The notes beneath the pieces are model-generated. The model saw only the letters and a program-made list of their open reading frames with translations, had not been told where the DNA came from and searched no databases. Positions 1 through 7,898 of a stretch of DNA of 23,629 nt are shown here, piece by piece. The stretch comes from Coxiellaceae bacterium UBA1530. Its GTDB lineage: Bacteria > Pseudomonadota > Gammaproteobacteria > Coxiellales > Coxiellaceae. Within the stretch, counting starts at the first letter, position 1. Every line of letters starts with the position of its first letter. Where the stretch lies: the NCBI GenBank assembly GCA_002323325.1, contig DCQA01000025.1, positions 49,568 to 73,196 on the forward strand, given 5' to 3'. The position numbers and the translations under genes were made by a program.

Positions 1-533
1 GCTGTTTCCTCACCACAAATATAAGCGCCTCCGCTACGTGCGTTGTAAATGTCAATGTTAATCCCACTATTTAAGGGATTTTTACCCAAGTAACCCGCAT
101 CATATGCTTCTTGTAGAGCTGTCTCTGCCACATGGAAAAAGTCATGAAACTCGCCTCTAAAATAAATATAACCAACACTGGCATTTAAAACAGCGCATGC
201 AATCGCAACACCCTCGATCATTTGATGAGGGTTTAAACGAATAATTTCTCTATCTTTAGCTGTACCAGGCTCGCTCTCGTCTGCATTACAAATCATGTAT
301 TTTTGACCTGGCAAGTCGCGAGAAACAAAACTCCACTTAAGTCCTGTTGGAAAGCCTGCACCACCCCTACCTCTGAGACCAGAAGACTTGAGTGCGTCAA
401 TCACAAAGTCTGGTTTAACTTCACCCGATAGAATTTTTTTGAGCTGAACATAACCACCAATACTCTCGTAAGTGGCAAGGGAGGCCGGGTTAGGTAAATG
501 ACGTGTGCGCAAACACACTTGATCTAGTTTCAT
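1..533 (-). CDS. nuoF: NADH-quinone oxidoreductase subunit F (NuoF), N-terminal part
   Basis: This subunit carries the FMN and NADH sites of complex I, on the cytoplasmic tip of the peripheral arm, and starts electron transfer from NADH. Only the first 177 codons are in the window; the gene leaves through the left edge. The translation begins MKLDQVCLRTRHLPNP and contains the nucleotide-binding loop GRGGAGFPTG near residue 55, then NADESEPGTAKDR near 85, and YICGEET at the edge, all hallmarks of the 51-kDa flavoprotein family. The ATG overlaps the nuoE stop in an ATGA arrangement, so translation is probably coupled. The distal C-terminal 4Fe-4S ligands lie outside the window, so intactness cannot be judged. 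Confidence 0.96.
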   Translation of the reverse strand, partial: MKLDQVCLRTRHLPNPASLATYESIGGYVQLKKILSGEVKPDFVIDALKSSGLRGRGGAGFPTGLKWSFVSRDLPGQKYMICNADESEPGTAKDREIIRLNPHQMIEGVAIACAVLNASVGYIYFRGEFHDFFHVAETALQEAYDAGYLGKNPLNSGINIDIYNARSGGAYICGEET

Positions 534-1030
534 ATTTCTCTAGACTCCAGTTGAGTAATAATCTCTTGCATTTTTTCACAGGAAACATTCTCGTGAATAG
601 TTTTATCATCCACTTGGCATACAGGAGCAAGATGACAAGCCGCTAAACATTCAACATCACGTAACGTGAATTGCCCATCAGACGTTGTTTCACCCATTTT
701 AATGCCAAATTTTTCCTCAAGCATGTTAACCAGTTGATCTGATCCTCTCAGCATGCAAGAAACGTTAGTACAAACTCCGATTTTGTGACCCACGGGCTTA
801 AACTCAAACATATCGTAAAATGTTGCTACTTCATAAACTTCAATTGGCTGTAACCCAAGATAATCGGCTATGGAATTAATCAATTGCCCAGACAGCCAAC
901 CACCATTATCTTCCTGAGCCTGTAAAAGTGCGGCAGGAACGGCTGATCTACGCTGATCACTAGGGAATTTCTGACACCAATGATCGATATGCTGTTTTAA
1001 TTCATTGGATAATTCTATTAGATGTTCCAT
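530..1030 (-). CDS. nuoE: NADH-quinone oxidoreductase subunit E (NuoE)
   Basis: This is the 24-kDa subunit of complex I, a thioredoxin-fold protein holding the 2Fe-2S cluster N1a beside the flavin of NuoF. Its 166 residues match the family length. The four cluster ligands are visible as C87-x4-C92 (GVCTNVSC) and C128-x3-C132 (VECLAAC). The helical N-terminus includes the family phrase VYEVATFYDMF at about 65-75. A good ribosome site, AGGTGAG, lies 8 nt before the ATG. The gene sits 25 nt after nuoD and overlaps nuoF by 4 nt, so it is an internal gene of the nuo operon. Confidence 0.97.
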   Translation of the reverse strand: MEHLIELSNELKQHIDHWCQKFPSDQRRSAVPAALLQAQEDNGGWLSGQLINSIADYLGLQPIEVYEVATFYDMFEFKPVGHKIGVCTNVSCMLRGSDQLVNMLEEKFGIKMGETTSDGQFTLRDVECLAACHLAPVCQVDDKTIHENVSCEKMQEIITQLESREI

Positions 1031-1055
1031 AACACAATCTCACCTGATCACACGT

Positions 1056-2309
1056 TTAACGATCAATCTCTCCAAAAACAACATCAATGGTAGAAATTAC
1101 TGCCACTAAGTCTGCCAACATATGCCCACGACACATCTCATTAATGGCCGCCAAATGTGGAAAGCTAGCTGCTCGAATTTTCAAACGGTAGGGTTTATTC
1201 GCACCGTCTGAAATGAGGTAAACACCAAACTCTCCTTTAGGATGCTCAGTAGCGGTATAGACCTCGCCTGGAGGAACAGAATAACCCTCAGTAAAATGCT
1301 TAAAATGATGAATTTGAGCCTCCATACTGGTTTTCATGAGCTCTCTCGAAGGCACTGTCACCTTGTAGTCATCCAACATGACCGGCCCTGGATGATTCTT
1401 CAACCATTGCACGCACTGACGAATAATTCGATTCGACTGACGCATCTCCTCAACTCGAACAAGGTATCGATCGTAACAATCACCTCGTGTACCGAGTGGC
1501 ACATCAAAGTCTAATTGCTCATAAACTTCATAAGGCTGCATTTTTCGCAAATCCCAATCAACCCCAGATGCACGTAACATCGGGCCGGTAAAGCCGAGCT
1601 CAATGGCACGTTCTGGTGATACCACGGCAATATCCACTAATCGCTGCTTGAAAATTCTATTGTCAGTCAATAATGATTCGTACTCGTCGACCAAGGCAGG
1701 AAAGCGATCCGTAAAATTTTGTATAAAGTCCAACAAGGAGCCACCTCGATTGGCATTCCGCGCCGCAGTTTGCTTTTCATTGTGCCAGCGGGAGGGCTGA
1801 TACTTTGGCATTTCATCCGGAAGATCACGGTACACACCACCAGGTCTAAAATAGGTCGCATGCATTCGCGCACCGGATACGGCTTCGTAACAGTCTAGTA
1901 AATCTTCGCGCTCACGAAAACAATATAAAATCGGAGTCATCGCTCCAACATCAAGAGCTGCTGCTCCCAACCACATCAAGTGGTTCATTATACGTGTAAT
2001 CTCAGCAAACATAACGCGAATATACTGCGCACGTACTGGTGGTTTAATCCCCAGCAACTTCTCAATCGCAAGAACATAGCCATGCTCATTACACATCATA
2101 GAAACGTAATCTAAGCGATCCATGTAACCGATACTCTGATTGAACGGCTTCGATTCAGCTAGTTTTTCAGTCGCACGATGAAGTAAACCAATATGGGCAT
2201 CCATATCTTTAATCAGCTCACCATCAGCCTCAATAACCAAACGCAGTACACCATGAGCGGCGGGATGCTGAGGCCCAAAGTTAAATTTATAAGATTGTAT
2301 CTCAGCCAT
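1056..2309 (-). CDS. nuoD: NADH-quinone oxidoreductase subunit D (NuoD)
   Basis: This is the 49-kDa subunit of complex I, related to the large subunit of NiFe hydrogenases. It forms the quinone pocket together with NuoB at the junction of the peripheral and membrane arms. The 417 residues carry the conserved start FNFGPQHPAAHGVLR, the HIGLLHR and ESKPFNQSIGYMDRLDY segments, FRPGGVYRDLP at about 155-165, and a C-terminus ending in DVVFGEIDR. The start is set by a strong AAGGAGAG site about 5 nt upstream, inside the end of nuoC, which it overlaps by 8 nt. It is a separate gene, not the NuoCD fusion of enterobacteria. No anomalies are seen. Confidence 0.98.
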   Translation of the reverse strand: MAEIQSYKFNFGPQHPAAHGVLRLVIEADGELIKDMDAHIGLLHRATEKLAESKPFNQSIGYMDRLDYVSMMCNEHGYVLAIEKLLGIKPPVRAQYIRVMFAEITRIMNHLMWLGAAALDVGAMTPILYCFREREDLLDCYEAVSGARMHATYFRPGGVYRDLPDEMPKYQPSRWHNEKQTAARNANRGGSLLDFIQNFTDRFPALVDEYESLLTDNRIFKQRLVDIAVVSPERAIELGFTGPMLRASGVDWDLRKMQPYEVYEQLDFDVPLGTRGDCYDRYLVRVEEMRQSNRIIRQCVQWLKNHPGPVMLDDYKVTVPSRELMKTSMEAQIHHFKHFTEGYSVPPGEVYTATEHPKGEFGVYLISDGANKPYRLKIRAASFPHLAAINEMCRGHMLADLVAVISTIDVVFGEIDR

Positions 2310-2994
2310 TGATCTCTCCTTCGCTAGACTCGGCAGTCATGTATCGGTGATCGTCGCGAATCACTTTTGGCACCAAGACGCGCTCTTGAATACTCACTGG
2401 CTCATAAATACACTGCTCGGTAGCAGCATCATAGCGCATTTCGACCTCACCGATTAAAGGGAAATCTTTTCTGAAGGGGTGCCCTCTGAAACCGTAATCA
2501 GTCAATATGCGTCGTAGATCAGGATGCCCTTCAAAAATAATACCAAATAAATCATAAGCCTCCCGCTCATACCAGTTAGCAGATGGCCAAATAGCATTCA
2601 CCGATGGGACTTTGGGTTCAGAATCCAAGAACACCTTTAACCGTAACCGTTGGTTTAATATCCTTGAAAGGAAATGATAAACCACACAAAAACGTGGCTT
2701 ATTCCATGGGATTACCTGTCGTTTTTTTCCTTCAGTGACACCACGGGTGTAGCCAGAACTCGTAGCCTCACGCGTGCACCACTCAGTTTGCCCGTAATCT
2801 GAATAATCTACCCCACAAACATCTAACAAAGTATGAAACTGGAAGGCTATGTCACCTTTTAGAACCTCACAAACCGCTAAAAGATTATTTGGAGAAACCT
2901 CAAGAGTGACACAATCTAGCTCCTGTAGATCATCAACCCACCCATCGCATTTCTGCTTGATGGATTCAACTAATTGTTCGAAATATTCTGCCAT
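2302..2994 (-). CDS. nuoC: NADH-quinone oxidoreductase subunit C (NuoC)
   Basis: This is the 30-kDa subunit of the complex I peripheral arm. It carries no cofactor and braces NuoB and NuoD. The family signature is near residues 141-180: WYEREAYDLFGIIFEGHP followed by DLRRILTDYGFRGHPFRKDFPL. Before it, at about 75-100, is a charged segment (TREATSSGYTRG and onward) that separates the two halves of the fold; I recall similar insertions in related bacteria, so I do not treat it as a defect. The C-terminus ends QERVLVPKVIRDDHRY plus a short acidic tail. The gene overlaps nuoD by 8 nt and lies 20 nt after nuoB. At 230 residues it is complete. Confidence 0.97.
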   Translation of the reverse strand: MAEYFEQLVESIKQKCDGWVDDLQELDCVTLEVSPNNLLAVCEVLKGDIAFQFHTLLDVCGVDYSDYGQTEWCTREATSSGYTRGVTEGKKRQVIPWNKPRFCVVYHFLSRILNQRLRLKVFLDSEPKVPSVNAIWPSANWYEREAYDLFGIIFEGHPDLRRILTDYGFRGHPFRKDFPLIGEVEMRYDAATEQCIYEPVSIQERVLVPKVIRDDHRYMTAESSEGEING

Positions 2995-3014
2995 CTCAAT
3001 ATCACCTTGCGCAA

Positions 3015-3494
3015 TTAATCACGATCAAACTGTTTTTTGCGGGTGATTTTATTTTGCAACTGAATCACTCCATACACTAAGGCCTCTGCCGTTGGGGGAC
3101 AACCCGGGACATAAATATCGACCGGCACAATGCGATCACAACCTCGAGTAACAGAATAGGCATAATGGTAATAACCACCTCCATTGGCACACGAACCCAT
3201 AGATATCACCCATCGTGGCTCAGCCATTTGATCATAAACGCGCCTTAAGGCGGGCGCCATTTTGTTCACTAATGTCCCAGAAACAATCATGACATCTGAT
3301 TGACGCGGACTTGGCCTTGGTATCACACCAAAACGATCCATATCATACCTAGACATCCAAGCGTGCATCATTTCAACAGCACAGCAAGCCAAACCAAAAG
3401 TCATTGGCCATAACGAACCAGCTCGAGCCCAGTTAATCAAAGACTCAGCAGAAGCTAGAACAAAACCTTGGTGATTCTCTTGTTGTAATTTCAT
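3015..3494 (-). CDS. nuoB: NADH-quinone oxidoreductase subunit B (NuoB)
   Basis: This subunit binds the terminal 4Fe-4S cluster N2, which hands electrons to quinone. All four expected ligands are present in 159 residues: the tandem cysteines C37-C38 in GLACCAVEMMH, C102 in SMGSCANGGGYYH, and C132 in YVPGCPPTAEAL. SRYDMDRFGVIPRPSPRQSDVMI at about 48-70 is also diagnostic. It lies 36 nt after nuoA and 20 nt before nuoC on the same strand. The N-terminus is short, as is usual for this subunit in bacteria. Confidence 0.98.
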   Translation of the reverse strand: MKLQQENHQGFVLASAESLINWARAGSLWPMTFGLACCAVEMMHAWMSRYDMDRFGVIPRPSPRQSDVMIVSGTLVNKMAPALRRVYDQMAEPRWVISMGSCANGGGYYHYAYSVTRGCDRIVPVDIYVPGCPPTAEALVYGVIQLQNKITRKKQFDRD

Positions 3495-3530
3495 AAAATT
3501 ATTCTCTAAAACTCTTATAAAATAACTAGC

Positions 3531-3887
3531 TTACTGCCACTCCAACGCACCTTGCTTCCACTCATAAACAAAACCAACTAACAATATGGCGAGAAAAAAA
3601 AGTGCCGCCCAAAAGCCAGGGCCAGATAATTGACGGATAACTTTAGCCCATGGAAATAAAAAGGCTGTCTCGAGATCGAATAGAATGAATAATATAGCTA
3701 CCAAATAATAACGAACATCAAAAGGAAGCCTGGCTTGTTCGATTGGATCAAAACCACATTCGTACGCACCGTCTTTGGCCGCGTAGGGTAACCGTTTACC
3801 AAGCACTTTACCGGAGGTTAATGCTACCACCCCTAAAGCCACCGAAAACGCCATAAAAATAAATATACTCAGATATGCCACTAACAT
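3531..3887 (-). CDS. nuoA: NADH-quinone oxidoreductase subunit A (NuoA)
   Basis: This is a small membrane subunit of complex I near the quinone site, with three transmembrane helices. The conserved cytoplasmic loop YECGFDPIEQARLPFDVRYY and FDLETAFLFPWA are both present. I place the start at the ATG at 3887, preceded by GGGGAAAG, because this gives 118 residues beginning directly in the first helix (MLVAYLSIFIFM), which fits the family. The frame stays open upstream to a TTG at 3944 and ATGs at 3932 and 3926; these would add a polar, non-conserved stretch of up to 19 residues. It is the first gene of the nuo cluster and begins about 70 nt after tRNA-Leu. Confidence 0.95.
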   Translation of the reverse strand: MLVAYLSIFIFMAFSVALGVVALTSGKVLGKRLPYAAKDGAYECGFDPIEQARLPFDVRYYLVAILFILFDLETAFLFPWAKVIRQLSGPGFWAALFFLAILLVGFVYEWKQGALEWQ

Positions 3888-3956
3888 GTTACTTTCCCCA
3901 TCATAGCTAGGTCCCTCTAGCTGCATACTCATCAGTACTATCAACTCTTTTTATTA

Positions 3957-4043
3957 TGGTGCCGAAGGTCGGACTCGAACCGACACGACCGTAAGATCAC
4001 AGCCCCCTCAAGGCTGCGTGTCTACCAATTTCACCACTTCGGC
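3957..4043 (-). tRNA. tRNA-Leu, anticodon GAG
   Basis: The minus strand folds as an 87-nt class II tRNA: acceptor stem GCCGAAG/CTTCGGC, discriminator A and an encoded CCA end (3957-3959). The anticodon arm CAGCC-TTGAGGG-GGCTG gives GAG, reading CUC and CUU leucine codons. There is a long variable arm and a T loop GGTTCGAGTCC. It sits between secG and nuoA in the same direction, so it is probably cut out of the tpiA-secG-nuo transcript. A tRNA-Leu in this place is familiar from Legionella- and Coxiella-type genomes. Confidence 0.97.
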
Positions 4044-4086
4044 TTCACTTTACTCGCCATAACTTCCACCACAACTTTATCAACAT

Positions 4087-4386
4087 TTAGTTCTGGGTAT
4101 TCGGTAGGTTTGGCAATGTTACATCAGTCCTTGACGTCGATTGTTGCTTCTTGGACTGCACGGCAGTCAAATGGCCTAACCCTATGCTAGTCAGATAAAA
4201 AACGACTGCGAGCACTGCTGTTACCTTCACCAAAAATGGCACAGAGCCCTCAGTACCAAACATCGTGTTAGATCCACCACTTCCAAAAGCAGCACCAACA
4301 TCGGCACCTTTTCCATGCTGTAACAACACTAAGGCAACAATAAAAACACAGACTAACACATGAACTAACAGCAGGATTGATTGCAT
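4087..4386 (-). CDS. secG: Preprotein translocase subunit SecG
   Basis: SecG is the small auxiliary inner-membrane subunit of the SecYEG channel and helps SecA-driven protein export. The 99 residues have two hydrophobic helices (about 3-22 and 50-70) separated by the conserved cytoplasmic loop LLQHGKGADVGAAFGSGGSNTMFG, and end in a polar tail. The start ATG is preceded closely by AGGTGAG, inside the 3' end of tpiA, so the two genes overlap by 22 nt and are probably translated together. The order tpiA-secG-tRNA-Leu-nuoA is a conserved gammaproteobacterial arrangement. Confidence 0.96.
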   Translation of the reverse strand: MQSILLLVHVLVCVFIVALVLLQHGKGADVGAAFGSGGSNTMFGTEGSVPFLVKVTAVLAVVFYLTSIGLGHLTAVQSKKQQSTSRTDVTLPNLPNTQN

Positions 4387-5129
4387 AACTCACCTATTTT
4401 TGTAAACTCTTTGGCATCTAATGATGCACCACCAACTAAAGCCCCATCAATGTCAGGCATCTCAAATAAATCAGCGGCGTTTGAAGCTTTCACACTTCCG
4501 CCGTAGATTATGCGAACTGAGTTACCCAACCCTGAATCAAAAGCAAGCAACATTTTTCTAATCGCTTCATGAACCGTTTGAGCTTGCTCCGGACTGGCGT
4601 GATGACCCGTACCGATAGCCCATATCGGCTCATAAGCTACCACCAAGCGCGGTAAAATACTAGGGTTAACCAGACTGTCCAGTACTGGCTGCAATTGACT
4701 GCCAATTGTTTGAACAGCTAACCCTGCTTCACGTTGTTGTAAAGATTCACCAACACATAAAACTGGCTGTAAGCCTGCACTCAAAGCCTGTGCAATCTGT
4801 TCCACAATATGGGACTCTGTTTCGTTATGATAAGATCGCCGCTCGGAATGCCCGACTAACACATATTCGCAACCCTGATCTTTCAACATCGCTGCAGAAA
4901 TGTCACCGGTGAAAGCACCCTGTTCAAAACGACTTACACATTGAGCACCTAAATGTAAGGAAGAGTCCTGAATCACACTAGCAAGCTGAGACATAAAGAT
5001 GAAAGGAGGAAAAATAACTCGCTCGATAGAATCAGCACTCAAATGACGCAACAAGTCTGTTGCCAACGTGTGAACACTCTCTCTGTTTCCGTGCATTTTC
5101 CAATTTGCCGCTACCAAAAATTTTCGCAT
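4365..5129 (-). CDS. tpiA: Triosephosphate isomerase (TpiA)
   Basis: The enzyme interconverts dihydroxyacetone phosphate and glyceraldehyde 3-phosphate in cytoplasmic glycolysis and gluconeogenesis. Counting from MNMRKF at 5135, the catalytic residues are N11 and K13 (AANWKMHGN), H96 (YVLVGHSERR) and E169 (VVAYEPIWAIGTG); the phosphate loop IIYGGSVK is at about 209-216. I prefer the third-codon ATG at 5129 (MRKFLVAANWK), which aligns with the usual N-terminus and has GGTAG at a workable distance; the ATG at 5135 is two codons longer. The C-terminus is cysteine-rich (CNQSCC), an unusual but minor feature. It overlaps secG. Confidence 0.97.
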   Translation of the reverse strand: MRKFLVAANWKMHGNRESVHTLATDLLRHLSADSIERVIFPPFIFMSQLASVIQDSSLHLGAQCVSRFEQGAFTGDISAAMLKDQGCEYVLVGHSERRSYHNETESHIVEQIAQALSAGLQPVLCVGESLQQREAGLAVQTIGSQLQPVLDSLVNPSILPRLVVAYEPIWAIGTGHHASPEQAQTVHEAIRKMLLAFDSGLGNSVRIIYGGSVKASNAADLFEMPDIDGALVGGASLDAKEFTKIGELCNQSCC

Positions 5130-5212
5130 ATTCATCTACCAACATAATTAATGGTGACATATTAACGAAGTCACTCCGCATACACAATCACAAAGTTGAC
5201 GTGTCATATGCG

Positions 5213-5262
5213 ATACCCATCAGGCAATGCGCTATTTCAAATCCGATAGCGCAGACGGGTAT
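5213..5262 (-). repeat. Nested inverted repeat at the ppiD stop codon
   Basis: Two nested perfect arms are present: ATACCC (5213-5218) with GGGTAT (5257-5262), and inside them GCGCTAT (5229-5235) with ATAGCGC (5246-5252) around a 10-nt loop. The inner stem covers the last codons and the TAG stop of ppiD. On the minus strand no T-run follows, so this is not a standard intrinsic terminator. It may slow 3' decay of the ppiD mRNA or weakly terminate before tpiA. Confidence 0.5.
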
Positions 5263-7130
5263 AATTTAATCGAAGACCGATCACGAAGACTCTGAACATA
5301 GGCTGCATAGGTTGCTTGAACCTGATTCTGCATAAGATCTTGCTTAAGCGACTTAACAAAACTCTGGTCTGCTGAGCCAGGAAGTGGATTAGTCCAGTGA
5401 TTAATAGCAAAAACGTAATAAGTTTTATTATCAACCAGCACACTATTAAATACCGGCTGATGGCCTTTTAACGGCGTAGCAAATACCGCGCTCACCAAGG
5501 CACTTGGCAAGGATTTTGCATCACGGGATAAAGCCGGAACTTGCTTCCAAACTAAATGATTTTTAATACCTAGTGCTTGCCCAGTTTGACCAGCCTTCAT
5601 TGCCGACTGCAAGTCATATGCCTTGATGCCAGCCACCTCTTCTATCTTTTTTCTAACCAACTGTTCCTTGATCTGATCAGATACAGCCTCTAAACCTAGA
5701 GGATGACTCTCTTCAACTTGATGTCGACGAAGCACGACAACAGCACCTGACTTAAGGGCCACAGGTCGGCTATTGTAGCCCTGCTTAATTACTTCATCAC
5801 CAAACGCAGCCTGTAAAATATTCTTATCAGAGAACAAGCCCGACTGTAATCCAGCTTTCGTCATCATCTCCGTGGTCTGAATTTGTAAACTTAAAGCCTT
5901 CGAGGAAGATGTTAGTGAATTAGGATCTGTATAGCTTAATTGACTTAATTTTTCTGTGTCTCGTGACATTAATTGCTCTAATTGCTGACTAGTCAGCAAA
6001 CCGTGTATTTTGTCATGGACTTCTTTTAGAGGTTGCACGATTGCTGCGCTCACCTTGTCGACTCTAAACACCACTAGACCTTTGGCTGTCTGAACCGGTG
6101 AGGAGAACACACCTAACTGCATTGCCTCAAGTTTGTTAGCACTGATGTAAGGATTGGAAGCTAACAACCAAGATGAAGTCAACTTCAACCCGATTTCTTC
6201 AGCAATCTGATCAACCTTAGGAGATTGTTTTGCTCCGACTAAGAATTGTTGTAATTTATCTGCTGAAACCTTTTCAGACTCTTTAGCATCTTCAACGGGC
6301 ACTTTGACCAAAGTCACCTTCCAACGCTTGGGTGTCGAATAATTACTCTTATGATCCTCGTAGTACTGAACAACCTCCTGATCAGGAATGTGTATTGATT
6401 GCGAGATCGCCTTAGGATCCAACACCAAATATTCAAAACTCACTTGCATTGGAGCAATGTATTGCTGTTGATGCGCCTTATAATATGCCTTTACCTCTTT
6501 TTGACTCACTTTCACCTGAGACCTAAACTCTGACAATGGTAATGCAAAATAACCTACCTGACGTACTTGATGCGTCAAGCCATACGCATGATCAAATGCT
6601 TTTGGTAACAAAAAGCTTGAAAGCTTCATGCCAGCAGAAACCTGACTGATTAATAATTTCTGCTGAAATTGAGCCATAAATTGCCCTAAATCACTGGCTC
6701 CTTTTTGATACATAGCCATCCGCAGACGCTGCATGGAAAACTTACCATCGACTTGGTAAGCAGGATCTTGCATTAATAGTGCCTGCACTTGCTGGGATGA
6801 GATGGCGAAACCATCATCTTTTGCCTGCTGCAAGAGCAAATGATGAGTGATCATGTCCTGAATGACATATTGCTTCAACTCGTCTGAAAGCTCGCCGGGA
6901 AAAGTCGACAACCCAACTTGCTGCATATAACCTTTTTTTAAATCACTGTACTGACCCTTGACCATCTTCTCAGTAATTTTAAACCCATTAACTTTCGCGA
7001 CTACCGCATCATCCCCTTTTGAGTGACCGATGTATGACGACAAACCCCACATTACGAATGTCGCACCCACTAAAGCAACGATAACGCCAGCGACCCACCC
7101 TTTTATATACTCATTCATCTTTTGCAGCAT
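5232..7130 (-). CDS. ppiD: Periplasmic folding chaperone PpiD, SurA-N/parvulin type
   Basis: PpiD is a membrane-anchored periplasmic chaperone that sits near SecYEG and helps newly exported outer-membrane proteins fold. From the start at 7130 it has 632 residues, close to the usual length. MLQKMNEYIKGWVAGVIVAL forms the single N-terminal membrane helix typical of PpiD, followed by a SurA-like helical domain and divergent parvulin-type segments from about residue 230. The frame extends upstream to a GTG at 7184, adding 18 residues with a second hydrophobic stretch; I reject that because the family begins MLQKMNEYIK and the extension has no good ribosome site. It is located upstream of tpiA on the same strand. 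Prolyl isomerase activity cannot be assumed, since PpiD parvulin domains are often inactive. Confidence 0.92.
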   Translation of the reverse strand: MLQKMNEYIKGWVAGVIVALVGATFVMWGLSSYIGHSKGDDAVVAKVNGFKITEKMVKGQYSDLKKGYMQQVGLSTFPGELSDELKQYVIQDMITHHLLLQQAKDDGFAISSQQVQALLMQDPAYQVDGKFSMQRLRMAMYQKGASDLGQFMAQFQQKLLISQVSAGMKLSSFLLPKAFDHAYGLTHQVRQVGYFALPLSEFRSQVKVSQKEVKAYYKAHQQQYIAPMQVSFEYLVLDPKAISQSIHIPDQEVVQYYEDHKSNYSTPKRWKVTLVKVPVEDAKESEKVSADKLQQFLVGAKQSPKVDQIAEEIGLKLTSSWLLASNPYISANKLEAMQLGVFSSPVQTAKGLVVFRVDKVSAAIVQPLKEVHDKIHGLLTSQQLEQLMSRDTEKLSQLSYTDPNSLTSSSKALSLQIQTTEMMTKAGLQSGLFSDKNILQAAFGDEVIKQGYNSRPVALKSGAVVVLRRHQVEESHPLGLEAVSDQIKEQLVRKKIEEVAGIKAYDLQSAMKAGQTGQALGIKNHLVWKQVPALSRDAKSLPSALVSAVFATPLKGHQPVFNSVLVDNKTYYVFAINHWTNPLPGSADQSFVKSLKQDLMQNQVQATYAAYVQSLRDRSSIKLYPSALSDLK

Positions 7131-7221
7131 GACACTTTTATCCCTAAACCAAATCAGAAGGCTTGTGATAATAGCAACGAACACTACGCAAAGCTAGAAG
7201 CGCAACACTCAGAAAGAAAAA

Positions 7222-7260
7222 CAAAAATTAAGAAGAATTAAGAGAGGAAAGGACTCTCTT
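7222..7260 (-). terminator. Probable terminator of the tRNA-Val/tRNA-Asp unit
   Basis: On the minus strand, after tRNA-Asp, AAGAGAG (7254-7260) and CTCTCTT (7240-7246) form a perfect 7-bp stem around a 7-nt loop. It is followed by the T-rich tract AATTCTTCTTAATTTTTG. The U-run is interrupted, so efficiency is uncertain. Confidence 0.5.
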
Positions 7261-7284
7261 TAGAAAATAGGGTCTATGAAAAAG

Positions 7285-7361
7285 TGGCGGAGTGGACGGG
7301 ATTCGAACCCGCGACCCCCGGCGTGACAGGCCGGTATTCTAACCAACTGAACTACCACTCC
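7285..7361 (-). tRNA. tRNA-Asp, anticodon GTC
   Basis: The minus strand gives a 77-nt cloverleaf: acceptor GGAGTGG/CCACTCC, discriminator G and an encoded CCA (7285-7287). The D arm contains AGTTCAGTTGGTTAGAAT, and the anticodon arm CCGGC-CTGTCAC-GCCGG gives GTC. The T loop GGGTTCGAATCCC is standard. It is 18 nt downstream of tRNA-Val and probably co-transcribed with it. Confidence 0.98.
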
Positions 7362-7379
7362 GCAACATTCTCGATATAA

Positions 7380-7455
7380 TGGTGGGTGCTGAGGGATTTG
7401 AACCCCCGACATTCGCCTTGTAAGGGCGACGCTCTACCAACTGAGCTAAGCACCC
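7380..7455 (-). tRNA. tRNA-Val, anticodon TAC
   Basis: The minus strand gives a 76-nt cloverleaf: acceptor GGGTGCT/AGCACCC, discriminator A and an encoded CCA (7380-7382). The D arm is AGCTCAGTTGGTAGAGC, the anticodon loop CTTACAA gives TAC, and the T arm is GGGGGTTCAAATCCC. Its 5' end directly touches the T-run of the HU terminator, leaving no room for a promoter between them. Confidence 0.98.
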
Positions 7456-7506
7456 AAAAAAAACCTCTGATTTCTTCACTAACTGAATTAGCAAATCAAT
7501 CAGAGG
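7456..7506 (-). terminator. Intrinsic terminator downstream of the HU gene
   Basis: On the minus strand CCTCTGATT (7498-7506) pairs perfectly with AATCAGAGG (7464-7472). A nested CTAA/TTAG pair lies in the 25-nt loop, and eight T residues follow directly (7456-7463). This is the classic form of a rho-independent terminator for the leftward HU transcript. Confidence 0.85.
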
Positions 7507-7513
7507 CTGGAAA

Positions 7514-7538
7514 GATAAACGAAAACGAATCGTTTATC
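7514..7538 (-). repeat. Perfect hairpin just after the HU stop codon
   Basis: GATAAACGA (7514-7522) and TCGTTTATC (7530-7538) form a perfect 9-bp inverted repeat with a 7-nt loop, 9 nt past the HU stop codon and 7 nt before the stronger terminator hairpin. Without a long T-run it may be an mRNA-stabilising stem or an auxiliary terminator. Confidence 0.5.
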
Positions 7539-7547
7539 AATAAAAAT

Positions 7548-7838
7548 TTATGCTGTCACCGCATCTTCGTTTAATGCGTCCTTTAAAGCTTTTCCAGCTT
7601 TGAATTTAGCCACGTTAGTAGCGGCGATTTCTATTGGAGCGCCTGTTTGTGGATTGCGTCCTGTACGCGCTGGACGATGTCCAGTTTCCCAAGAACCAAA
7701 ACCCATGATTGCAACACGACCACCATCGCTCAGACAAGTAGTAATAGTCTCAGTTACTGTATTTAAAGCTGTTTCAGCGGCTGTTTTAGTGATCCCTGCT
7801 TTAGCTGCAATTGTATCGATTAAATCTTGCTTATTCAT
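7548..7838 (-). CDS. Nucleoid-associated DNA-binding protein HU
   Basis: HU is a small dimeric protein that bends and compacts DNA. The core MNKQDLIDTIAAKAGITK and the DNA-clasping arm GFGSWETGHRPARTGRNPQTG are unmistakable. From the ATG at 7838 it has 96 residues, slightly longer than the usual 90. The start region is a triple ATGAAT repeat, giving in-frame ATGs at 7850, 7844 and 7838. The AGGGG ribosome site is spaced best for the middle one, while family alignment favours the last. A strong promoter lies upstream and a terminator downstream, so it is a single-gene unit. Whether it is the alpha or beta type cannot be told. Confidence 0.95.
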   Translation of the reverse strand: MNKQDLIDTIAAKAGITKTAAETALNTVTETITTCLSDGGRVAIMGFGSWETGHRPARTGRNPQTGAPIEIAATNVAKFKAGKALKDALNEDAVTA

Positions 7839-7898
7839 ATTCATATTCATCCCCTATGTGGTTATTGTGAAGAGTATTACTTCCTTGTTGACCGTAAG

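Noticed and set aside
2302..2309. Possible NuoCD fusion or frameshift at the nuoC/nuoD overlap
   Set aside because: nuoD has its own strong ribosome site and both proteins are complete; separate genes are normal outside enterobacteria.
7284..7362. tRNA-Asp with acceptor GCGGAGT/ACTCCGC and no CCA
   Set aside because: Shifting the register by two bases gives GGAGTGG/CCACTCC with discriminator G and an encoded CCA, the standard tRNA-Asp.
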